NCBI GenBank assembly: GCA_009869945.1
Contig: WIXG01000250.1
Coordinates: 52,899 to 116,898 of the forward strand
Source of the DNA: Mesaphorura yosii
Taxonomy: Eukaryota; Arthropoda; Collembola; Poduromorpha; Tullbergiidae
DNA length: 64,000 nucleotides
Direction of reading: 5' to 3'
Position numbers and translations under genes: made by a program. The notes under the pieces were generated by a model. The model made no database searches. It was given only the letters and a program-made list of their open reading frames with translations, and had not been told where the DNA came from. Each line of letters starts with the position of its first letter. Position 1 is the stretch's first letter. Shown here one piece after another: positions 38,001 through 50,424 of the stretch.

Positions 38001-39136
38001 CGTCGTTGCTGACGAAATGGATTAGCATTAATTGGATTTGACAGTGGGGAGAAACTCTGAGCACAATCATGCAGTTCGTACCCGTCATGTTTGATTCTAA
38101 GCTGACACCAATTCGCAAATTGAATCAACCTCCTTTTCGTCCTGCTGACTGCTGCGACGGGGCCAAGCCGCTGGCTGGCTGCTGCTAATGAATGTCGTCT
38201 CGGATTACTGTCACCGAGACACAGCACAGCGCAAATCACCGGTTACTCAACACTCAGCAATTTTGTAATTTGATTGCCAAATGAATGGCTCACTAATGAA
38301 GGGTGCTTGGCGTGGCACAGGTGCGGCGCTTTTCGCTGCCTGGCCAGGCCAGCCCGCCACGTCAACTTACTTCAGCCTCTGCAGCGACGGCTCTCTTCTC
38401 AGGCCAAGTGTTGTTGTTTGGAGTTGTGGGGCGGGCAGGGCCGGAGCTGAAGTTGAGCCGTCCCGTGGGTGAGATAACTGAGGAATTAGATTCGTCGTGG
38501 CTGGCTGGCTAGCACACCCCGAGGACTCTTCTAATAACGATAATGGCCGTGTACCCGCCCGTAAGCAGGTCACCCACTTGCCAGGCCAGGCCAGCGCCTC
38601 AAGAAAAGGGAAACGGTAGCCTAGAAAGGCCTCGGATGAATCCAGCACGGCAGATCAGACAAACACAAACTCATACGCATGCATACCACTTTCACTCGGC
38701 CTTTGTTATCATTCCACTTTCATTCCGCCTGATTCTGTGTCGTGTTACTCAATTTAGGCGACAAATGAACTCTTGAGTCGAAATAGTGATAGAATTTGCT
38801 GAAATTGCGCAAAAGCACAGAGCGGCAGAACTGAGTTTTGTCGAGTGCAGTGGTAGCGACTTGTTGCTGTGCTGATTCTCACTTGACGTGCTATGTTTCT
38901 TTTGTTGCAGTGCGAAGCGTGGACTCGACTTGGGGCTGGGGCGTGGGTTCTCCGGGAGCCAGGCGGCGAAGCATCTAATGGGACTCGCGGCTGCCAACTT
39001 TGCGGCGGGACCGGGCAAGAAGAAGCGGGGCGATGGAGTGCTGCTGGAGCAGCTCGGCGGGGGCGGAGCGATGCAGATGCCGGCGGCCGCGGGCTCGGCG
39101 GGGGAAAGCGCCGAGTGGGGCAGTAGCAAAGAGTGA
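35015..39136 (+). CDS. Dh31: Calcitonin-like diuretic hormone 31 precursor, 154 aa
   Basis: DH31 is a secreted amidated peptide related to calcitonin. It acts through a class B GPCR to stimulate fluid secretion and gut or heart contraction. Coding exons: 35015-35151, 36870-36971 and 38911-39136, phases consistent. The N-terminus has a strong signal peptide ([19 protein letters not shown]). The spacer contains [20 protein letters not shown], typical of DH31 precursors. After AKR the mature 31-residue peptide begins [18 protein letters not shown] and ends ANFAAGP, followed by the amidation Gly and a KKKR cleavage site, then an acidic/Gly-rich tail. The C-terminus AAGP differs from the AGGP I remember from most arthropods. 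The whole mature peptide is in the last exon. AATAAA at 39599-39604 ends a 3' UTR of about 0.48 kb. Confidence 0.97.
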
Positions 39137-39598
39137 AGGAGGCGTCGTCGTCATCGTCGTAGCGTAGCACAAATCTTTGTCAAATCAAATCAAACTCATT
39201 ATTAGTTGTAGTTAGTTTCATGGATTTCTACGTTAGAAACGAATGCCGTAGCCTAGCCGTAGAGTCTAGATTTCGTTGCCGTACGTGCATTTAGTTTGTA
39301 GCCATTTTGTTTGAATTGTTTGTCGTTCGTACTAGCGCGGGACTGTTCGGGTTTGTGCGGGCGAGCTGTTTGCCTTGCCGCTTGGCGTGGCGGAGCGGAG
39401 TGTGATCATGGTGACTTGACTTTGACGGTGCTAATTGCAGTAGTCTTGCATTGATAGTCTAGTCTAGTACGTAATTCGTGAGTCGGTGGGTCGCGCTGCT
39501 CTCTTTGTGATGATCTCCTTCGAGGAAACAGATTCGCTATCTCTATTCCAGTTGTCTCTTTCAAATCCTATTCATTCTCACTTGTATTTTAGCATTCC

Positions 39599-39604
39599 AA
39601 TAAA
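39599..39604 (+). terminator. Polyadenylation signal of DH31
   Basis: AATAAA, 463 nt after the DH31 stop codon, the first canonical hexamer on the + strand after it. Confidence 0.6.
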
Positions 39605-39629
39605 AAATACGAACTAAACTCCCGTGCGT

Positions 39630-41800
39630 CATTCTCAGCGACGATGCAACAATGGAATTTATTGCTTTGTGCGCCTGAAGCAGCCACGCAGCGCCACCTC
39701 GAGACAGCTGCCATGCAAGCGGCCGCTTGAGTCGTATGCCAGTCGACACCAGAGCACGCAGTCTGCTCTTCCTACTCGCATGGCTCGGCTCGAGGCTCGC
39801 AAAAAGCGATTTCTTCACGCTCGCATGCATTGCCCTCGAGTTTTTGTGGACGAACTCCGTGATTGCTTGTTGCTTGTGCGTGGCCTGGCCTTGAATCCCA
39901 AAACTCTGAACTCGCGTACTCGTCTCTGGAATGCGCTGACTCGCCACTCGCGGTCACGGCATCCAGCATTCACAACCCCTGACCTTGCCTTCATCCGGAC
40001 TAAAAACGTTTTGTAAAATCCAACCGGAACAGAAACGTTTGCAAAATCTCAAAGAGCAGCGCAGAATCGAACCACAGATTCCGTTTTTCCGTTTTTAATG
40101 AATGCCGCATCCTTTTTGCGAATCCGCGTCTTGAATCTCGATGTTCTGTTACTGTGGAAATCTGCGCTCCGTTCCCGTTTCTATAAACAAACGTCGTGTT
40201 TTGAGTTTGCAAAAATAAATTCGCTGAGCTGGACCGATTTCAATAAAAATTTGCGTTCTTTACATGTACGAGGAATGAATCATAACAAATTCATTTGCTG
40301 AAAGTGAAACGCGAAATTCTGCACAGAAAATCACCCGTGCAGAGCCCGCGGGGAAGAAGAAGGCTGTTTTTGTTTTGAGATTTTGCATTCGGAGGCGGAT
40401 TCGTTGGTTTATTTTCAGTCATAAAAATAGATCAAAACTACGCGAGAAACTTCTACGTTCCATTCAGAAGAAGGAAATATTCCTTCAATTACGGCCAAAC
40501 AACCGAAATGTCGCAAACGGATTGTTAAATTCAGAGTTTTCGCAGAAATTCGCGTATTCTTCCTAGCTTATGAAATAAATCGGCCGACTACGACTGCAAT
40601 TTCGCAATGCAGCATCTCGTAATGAGATTTGCTTTTGCATTTGCAAGGCAAACGAAGGGTTTGACTCCATTGCGATTCGCGAAAGATGAAAACGGAGGGT
40701 GAATGCGCGAAAATAGAAAGCCATAAAATCTCGTATCGTATTTTTGGACTTTCAGTTTCAGCAAACATCACGTTTGTTCGTTTTCGCAGTGCAAAATGCT
40801 AAATGCAAAATGCAAGATGCAATTTGAATTCTTGTTTTTTACGGTTCATGGGTCTCTTCTCATCCCGTCGCAGCAGCAGCCTCTCTCAGACTCGGGCACG
40901 GTGTTCGTGTTCTCGTGTTCCATTGTTGCATTTCTCCCCTCTTCTGTCTGTCTATGACTGTCTGGCTCTCGTCCCGAGGCTCCCTTCCTTCGTTCAGAGC
41001 TCAGCTCGCCCGCGCTCTCTTGCAGCAGCCGAGCCTTTGGCATGGCAGCTAGAATACGCTCATGCTCAATGCGGTGCAATTAAATGTACGATGCACCGAC
41101 ACCGTCGAGCTTTCCCGTTGTAATGTAGCAGGATTTGATGGAAGCATTCATCGATAGATTAAAGTGAAAGTCGAAAAATGATAGAATGACAATTGAGGCT
41201 CGGGTTTGAGCAGCAGAAAGTTAGAAAGCCACGCCGCCGAGTCGGAGAAACATGTAAATACGTTGTCGGGTTTCGTGGTTTGGAAGATTTCTGTGCTCTC
41301 CCACGCACGCATTAGCTCGCATTTTTGCATTTCTCATTCCTCTGTGTGGAAGTGGGCTAGCGATTGATTTCTGGATTGGAAAAGTACCCAAATCGACTTC
41401 CTCGTCGTCGTCGTCGTCGTGGCCGTGCACATGTCGGCGGCCGGTGTGAAGGAAGCGTCTTGGCTCGTGTTGGCTGGCTGAGGGGAGAGGGTTCTTTGAC
41501 ATTCTTCTGCGCGCTGAGCCGAGTCGGGTATCCACGGTATTGTTGCTCGTAAGAGTCGTTTGTTGCGGGTGCGGGGACCGTCACACCACGATCGGGGACG
41601 TGCCGCCGCTGCTGCTGCACTGCGTGGCTGAAGTGGCAGGCGGCTGGGGGCTGACCGGGTGCGCGGAACTTTCCTTTAGACCTGTGTGAGAACAACGTCG
41701 TGCTTCTGCTGCTTCTGCCGCTGCTGCTTGTTTTTGCCGGTCGGTCGGTCTTCCTTCCTGTGCTGCACGTAGCGGTGAGAGCCAGCCTACCGAGGCGTCT
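39630..41800. other. Intergenic, no gene seen
   Basis: Between the DH31 3' end and the promoter region of the acidic nuclear protein. It contains a short (CGT)n run at about 41401-41419. Several frames over 100 codons (39561-40016, 40803-41123, 41357-41695) occur on both strands in GC-rich DNA without splice or family support. Confidence 0.45.
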
Positions 41801-42108
41801 CTCGCTCCAAGTTCAACAGTCTCCCACTTGACGTGATCACGCAAACAATCGCGCTCTCTGCTCCACAGAAAATCTCAACAAATCTCTCCATTTTGGAATT
41901 TCACCGGTGCACACAGCAGCCGAATCAAACTACACCGACGACTCCGCCGTCTTAGCCGCCAGCCAGGCAAAACGTGCAAGTGAAAGCGCACTTTGTGCTC
42001 GTCTTGCATCAAATCAAATCAGCGTTTCAGCGTCAGTGTTTCGTCGCTCGCATTCATCAAGCACACATCTCACCGTAGCAAAGCAAAGCAAAGCAATCTC
42101 AGATCGCA

Positions 42109-44250
42109 ATGGCTGACATTGTCGCAGACACAACCGAGTAAGTAACCGATTTCTGCCTCTTTCTCTTCTCGCTTTCTTATCAGCAGCAGTCGTGATGGTG
42201 GTTTCTTTTGTCATTTATCGCTTTCTCCTTCGCACTGAAAATACGCTCCGCCGTCAAAAATCGGGTTTCTTTCACCGGCGCGGCGCGGGCGGCTGAACGC
42301 ATTTCGCTTTCGCATTTCTCTTCACTCGCTGACATGATTTCGACTCCGTTGTTTGTTTGGCGCTCACATGTGCAGCAGCCGGCGCAATTAATTGCTTGGC
42401 TCGATCGGCATGGCAATGGCATGCGATTCTGTAGATTGGACTTGATTAGTCATGCCGAGCAGCGGTGCGGTTGAACGGATGCTGTTGTCGGTCGGGTGCT
42501 TGCACTTCTTTGTTTGAGGCGAAGACGTTTTCGCACGGAGGATTTGGTTTTTAGCATTTAGCATTTATCCTCGCAAAGTACATAAAGGCAAAGGCAGACA
42601 GGGACCGACGATGAGGGAACTTTTCGCGTTGCTGGTATGGCTTTGGCTTTGGCATGGCGCTTTTCGCACTCGCACCGCACTGCCTTTGTGTCATTTCGCA
42701 TAGCGTACCTCACTCACTCCGTTGCCATCGCATCGCTGAGAGAATCGATTGGGGAGAAGAACCACGGAATAACGCTTGGCAGGCATAGCGCACATTTTTT
42801 GCCGTTGCTTTTGCTGCTGCTCTCAAGCTCTCGGGACGCCGGTTCGTGGAGCCATCCTCCATCGCATCCAAACACGCACGCACGCTGCAACTGCTGCACG
42901 AAGCACGAGGGACGAGGTTTCTCACTCGCAGAGGCTTAGCCTTTGCATTGTTGCAGACGGACGCAGACTGCCTGCCATTCCGGCATTCGGCATGGCTTCC
43001 CGGCTACCCCGCGAACGAGCGAGCACGGGAATGGCATGCCAGTCAAGCAGGCAGAAGGGCTTGAGGCGAACAGCTTCCTTTATCCTCTCTGCGGGAAAGC
43101 AAAGGCAAAAGCAAGAGAAACCAATGCAAAGTGCAACAAACAAAGATGCGATACAACGCGCCGGTGAGCAGCGAACGCGAACGGGGAACGGAAAGCCGAA
43201 GCCGGCTGGGAACTTGCGAATGGCAAGGCGAGCTTGTGAATGCGAAAATGATAACAATAACGAAGGAGTTTACGTTTGCATTTGCAGTTTGCACTGCACT
43301 TTATATTTTGCATTTTGCGTACTGCTTAACTGCTTTTGTGTTTTACTGCGGGGGCTGTGAACTCGTTCCTATTTTGTATTTTTACACTTTGCATCTGAGC
43401 ACCGCACCGGCAAAAAGAGCCGAAACGCAGACGCCGACGGAGTGGGAATTCGCGAAGGACAAGCATGAAATCGCAAATCGCATCCTCGCGGATTCAGCGA
43501 GCCGTGCATGCACCAGTGCGTCGCTGTCACTACTTGCACAAGGCCAGATGAATGGCTGACTGCTCGTAAATCTCCCCTCGAAGCATAAAATGCAGAAACT
43601 CAACTCACAAGCATAAATACTTTTGCTTTTGCCATTTTGCAATAAAAGAGGAATAACAGGGGTAAAATGTAAAATGCGAAATCCTTCAAGACAACGAAAA
43701 AGAAGTACAAAATTGAAATGCTAATTTGTCTTTGTGTTTTATTGCATTGTAGATCCGTCGTCAACGTTGACGAGCTGGCAAAGATCGAGAGCCTGAAGGA
43801 GCTCGTGAAGGAAGCCGGGGCGGAGGCGGAGGCCGTCTCGTCGAAGGTTCTGGACAACGACGAGGACTCGACCAACCCTGCCGAGGAGGGCGAGGGCGAC
43901 CAGAACGGGACTCACGATGAGAATGAACACAACGGGAACGGAACTCACAAGACCGGCGAGGACACCAACGGCACTCATGAGCCAAAGGAAGAAAGTGAGC
44001 GCCAATAAACAAATTGCAATTGCCGTGACCATTTGACCTTTGACCCTTTCGCCCGAGCGTGTCTGACTCTCACTCTCGTTGTTGCTTTGCAGATGGCTCT
44101 GTTGACCTGAAGAGGAAGTCCGAAGGCGAGGTCAACGCGGAGGACGTAAGCGAGTTGTTGCCCGAGAAGAAGGCGAAGCTGGCCGAGGAGGAGGAGGAGA
44201 AGGATGAAGAGGACGTGGCCGCCAACGGCGACGGAGAAATCGCCGTCTAA
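42109..44250 (+). CDS. Acidic nuclear protein, prothymosin-alpha-like, 142 aa
   Basis: Coding exons: 42109-42137 (only nine codons plus two bases, MADIVADTTE), 43753-43994 and 44093-44250; the phases fit exactly. The protein is highly acidic and probably disordered. A short helical N-terminus (VDELAKIESLKELVKEAG) is followed by a Glu/Asp/Asn-rich middle with three NGTH units, then KRKSEGEV and PEKKAKLAEEEEE, which look like a bipartite nuclear signal in an acidic tail. The start MADIVADTTE, the acidic centre and the late KRK/KKAK resemble prothymosin-alpha/parathymosin, chromatin-associated proteins that bind histone H1. Composition-driven similarity is weak evidence, so the family name is tentative; the gene itself is secure. 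AATAAA at 44729-44734 probably ends the transcript. Confidence 0.7.
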
Positions 44251-44728
44251 GCAGCGACGATTGCGACCGCGTTTGAGTTCTCATTTGAGTATTATTCTAC
44301 TTGTACATAACTGACTTCATTCCAATTGTTCTCGACGTGGATGATCCTAAATTGCCGTAAATTAAGTTTGTGAGTGTCACCTCGTCTCCCGCCGCGCCGC
44401 GCCTCATCCGCCCACATCAGACCACTCATTCCGATACGGATCCGTTTCATTACCACATTTGTACTGCTGCCCTGTGGCAGGCAGGGCAGGATGCTCGAAT
44501 CCCACTCACTCGGGCTCGGTTCCCTCCCGCAGGGAACTTGCCAGCAAACCGCCGCCTGGACAGCAGGGGTGACTCGTCTTCAGACTACCAGAATAATCCA
44601 AAGTGTTCATCAAGACTAAACAGGCACAGCATCGATTCACGACACTGTACGACGTACGACGGCGTGCGAGAGGCGAGGCTTTTGTGACACGACACATTTT
44701 CAGTAATTAACCTCTTGTATATCATTGT

Positions 44729-44734
44729 AATAAA
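44729..44734 (+). terminator. Polyadenylation signal of the acidic nuclear protein gene
   Basis: AATAAA about 480 nt after the stop codon at 44250. Confidence 0.5.
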
Positions 44735-44739
44735 CATGA

Positions 44740-45742
44740 GTATCGATTCCTAATCTTTCGAGGGCCCAGCGCCATGATATTTATTTCCATGTTTCCATAC
44801 TCCCATTTTCTGCTCCGTCTGATCTGACACACTTTTACATCGTCGTCGCTATTGATAACTTTGTAACTTGGAGACTCTGGCTTGACTCCGGCGCAGCGCA
44901 GTGCCGGCCGGCCGGGTAGCGGCCACGGCCGAGAGAAAACGCGTGGCTGCGTCCGTGCCATCGATTTTCTCTCACAAATCCGTTTACATTCGCATTCGCT
45001 CGCAAGCAAACTACTACAAACTGATTTGCGAATCCATCACCCGAATGACAAGACGGAAGCAGGTAAATAAATCGATAGAATTGTAAGACATGACAGCATG
45101 GAAGAGCATTTCATATTCGGCATTCGGCAATCAATCATTGCCATGTAAAGCCAGATGCTTTGCACAAATGTTCTTCTTTAGCTATTTGGCTTTGGGAGAT
45201 TTGTCAATATGTCTTGACCTTTGACTCGTGGGATTCCAAGAAGTCGTCGTTGTGCAATGATCCTGGCAGCTTGTTGATAAGCTCGTTGATCTTCTTTCTT
45301 CTGTCCTCCGCTCCGTCAATATCATATCAGCCTTTTACTTTACACAGTCGCGAAGCGAGCGATGCGATGCGATGATTCGAGTCATTCGAGTACACAATGC
45401 ATCGTGTTTATGTACAGAGAGGCCACGAGATTAGGCTGTTTATGCATGTCGACTGACTGCGACGCATTTCAAATCATTCCGTGGCAGTCGGCAGCAACAT
45501 TCGAGTTTTGATCTCTGCTTGCATTGCACTCTGAAACAAAAGTGTGTCCAGTCAGTTTGATTGCTGCTTTCTGCAAGTCAGCAACCGTGCATGCTCGAGT
45601 CGAGTGAGTTGCATTCAAATCATTTCGTCTGATCAGAGTTTCTAATTTCTAAGCATTTACGATTTGTTGTGACGGGAATTGCGAATTGCGAATTTCTGAC
45701 TAAATTCGCGACTCGCGACTGCGGCATAATCTGCGTGTGAAG
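44740..45742. other. Intergenic, cathepsin D upstream flank
   Basis: No coding exon seen. Immediately before the cathepsin D ATG is a GCGAATTGCGAATT repeat-like stretch (about 45675-45695). No clear TATA box. Confidence 0.4.
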
Positions 45743-47998
<2,256 letters not shown>

Positions 47999-48091
47999 AG
48001 CGAAAGACAAGACAACGCCACGCCGAATCTCTTCAGTCTCTCTTATTTCTCTGTCATCTGTCTAGAGTCGAAGCATACTCAAGTCAAATTA

Positions 48092-48097
48092 AATAAA
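48092..48097 (+). terminator. Polyadenylation signal of cathepsin D
   Basis: AATAAA 94 nt after the stop codon. Confidence 0.6.
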
Positions 48098-48606
48098 TTA
48101 AATTTTATGCCGACGCTGTGACACTGTTGTTTTCCATCAGTGATTAGTCCACGTGTAATCCGTAGAATTCGATGCGAGTTGACAGCAGTTTGCCCGACTG
48201 ACTTTTCTTGTTTCCTTGCTGTAGACTCTGCGCTGCACTGCTTTGAACTTGTGTTTATGTTTACATTCCGAGCCGAGATGACTCACTTGTCAGTTCCACT
48301 CGCCACTCCACACGTCCAATGACAACTCACCTTAATTTTGCATATTGCTGCAGCAATCGTCAGCTGCTTGGATCGGTTTCAGTTTCAGGTGGGCAATTCG
48401 GCTGGATAATTGCAAGTACGACTAAAATTCGTGAAAAGTGAAAGTGGCTCAGAGATTTTCTGGATCTGGATCAAATGCAGGTGGGTTTGTTGAAATCGGC
48501 CAAGTTAGTTCCTTCCATCCTTCTTATAACGTACGTAACTAATTAATTTTAGGCTTGAAGAACTGATCGGGCAAAAGGGAGGAGTGAAGTCTGACTATTC
48601 TTCAAG

Positions 48607-49445
48607 ATGAAGCTACTTAACGCCATCGTCTTCTTCATTGCGGGGTACTTCATCGCCCAAGTGGATACTTCGGCTTTCATGGGCCGCACTAAATTCTTCG
48701 TCCAGCCACATGCCAACATTCAGCAGGAACAAAACATTCAACAACAATCTAACATTCTACCTCAGCCAAAATCAAAAACTCTACAACTGCCAACCATTCA
48801 ACCACAGCGTCTACAATCTAAGAATGAGCCTTCGCACGTTGGGTGCGAAACCCAGCCAGAACCAGAAAAAGCCGGCGGTTCGGCTCCTCCGCCTCCGCCC
48901 ACTCACTCTGATGATTCAGATCCATTCGCCAACTTTGTCCCGCGCATGTATCCTCTCGTCAAGTCTACAATGACCGAAGACGAAGCATTTGACCTCCTGA
49001 CACGTCTTCCCAGAAGTGCGGGCAATGAAGGAGGAGAAGGACAACCCCCAAAGAGTAAGCAATGCGAATGACACATCGACGCAATTAACCAGTTAGTGAA
49101 TTAGCAGGTAATCACCGGTTTTTTTTGTATAAATTGAGCAGAATGCAAATACCGGAAAGGGACGTGGTCCGCCTGCGACCCAACTTCGAAGCTCCGAACC
49201 CGAACTGACACGCTGCGAAAGGGCGACTCAAGCATCTGCGATGGCCTGAAGACCCGGAAGAAGGAATGCAGTCCGGGCAGGAAGGGTGAGCATGAAAACT
49301 AAAGAACGGGGATGATTGTGCAATTGTGCTAAGTACATCACATCTTCATCTTCACCTCCTTTAATTTACTAATTGACTAATTGTAGGGGCCAAACAGCGC
49401 AACAACTCGAAGTCTCGTGCGAAAAAGCTGCAGCTGCAGGAGTAG
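48607..49445 (+). CDS. Midkine/pleiotrophin-like heparin-binding factor, 216 aa
   Basis: Coding exons: 48607-49054, 49142-49285 and 49387-49445; the 5' UTR has an acceptor at 48553. Signal peptide (MKLLNAIVFFIAGYFIAQ). Residues of about 35-80 are Gln/Asn-rich with NIQQ/NILPQ repeats, then comes a Pro-rich linker. Exon 2 carries the C-terminal midkine/pleiotrophin domain: CKYRKGTWSACD, RTRTDTLRKG, ICDG and KKECSPG. The four cysteines match the spacing of the vertebrate C-domain, followed by a Lys/Arg-rich tail. Vertebrate midkine has a second N-terminal thrombospondin-like domain that is absent here. The family includes Drosophila miple1/2, which bind heparan sulphate and signal via Alk. The gene order cathepsin D, miple-like, then TBC on the other strand is compact. 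Confidence 0.82.
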
Positions 49446-49741
49446 ACTGAATCAGACTGATTAACAAACGACGCAACTAAACTACGAATTTATGTAGCGT
49501 AGCAGTGATGAAGTTTCTTTCTGAGCCAGTGGCGGCTCGTTTATTTAACAGTTTTATAATAGTATTAAGCGTATTTTGATTTTTGTAGTCATTTTGTAAT
49601 TGCCAGTATTCGCCGGTGAAACTTTTAACTTTCTCAATCTCTCTGCTCTTGTAAATTTATTTAAATGCTCTCGCTCTCAGGAGAAAAACTGTTAGCTTAA
49701 GAGTCTCGATTGTTGAATCGCTATCGATTAATTGCCGTCTG

Positions 49742-49747
49742 AATAAA
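49742..49747 (+). terminator. Polyadenylation signal of the midkine-like gene
   Basis: AATAAA about 300 nt after the stop. Only about 57 nt further lies the - strand AATAAA of the convergent TBC gene (complement of TTTATT at 49804-49809). Confidence 0.5.
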
Positions 49748-49803
49748 TTAACGGGCTGCGTATGCGTATGCGTGGAATCGTAGAAATTGGCTCACTCTTT
49801 CTC

Positions 49804-49809
49804 TTTATT
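49804..49809 (-). terminator. Candidate polyadenylation signal of the TBC gene
   Basis: TTTATT on the + strand, AATAAA on the - strand, about 620 nt beyond the TBC stop codon. I noticed no nearer canonical hexamer on that strand. Confidence 0.4.
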
Positions 49810-50424
49810 GAATCGTTTCTTTCTTTTTCTACTTTTAACGTTGTAACACAAATGATGAGTGTCGTCAGCAAATGACTGAAATGACTGTACGTAAAACAGT
49901 TGATTGTTACTTTTGTTACCTGTTTGTCAGAAACTTAGTCCTTAATCGTAACTAAAATTTGGGGTCTCGGAGTAGTGAACCAGAACGTAAACAAACGAAA
50001 GTCTTGTGTCTCAGTGCCTTGATTCTTAACCACTACAGTATTCAGTTGGTATAAAATCAAATAATCAAATAACCAAACACAAAGTTGCATGTCAAACGAG
50101 GTACGCGTGCGAATTAGAGCGAGAATGCATAGTCGGTCGAGACTGCCGCCCTTCGGTTGGGGGAGGCGGCTTGATCTTGGCCTTGCTTATTGCTAACCGA
50201 ATCTATGGCGAAGACGACGGCGATACTCGCCGCGATATGCTCGGACATACAAAAGTAGAGGGGCGATGGTGATAGTTTTACAAGCGTGGCGTGGCGGGTT
50301 TGGCAACTACGACAGTCGCTTCTCACTTTCTCACTGGTTCGGGCGGCGCGGGAACAGAACTATTCAAATTCAAACATTTAGTCAACAAGTTAACAACATG
50401 GCTGGCGTGCCTAACTCGCTACTG

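Noticed and set aside
38749-39172. 126- and 138-codon - strand frames opposite the DH31 last exon
   Set aside because: Ala/Pro/Ser/Arg-rich complement of the Gly-rich DH31 tail; no start context or splicing.
41357-41844. Arg/Pro-rich frames near 41.4-41.8 kb
   Set aside because: They include a (CGT)n run and read as low-complexity; no splice sites or homology apparent.
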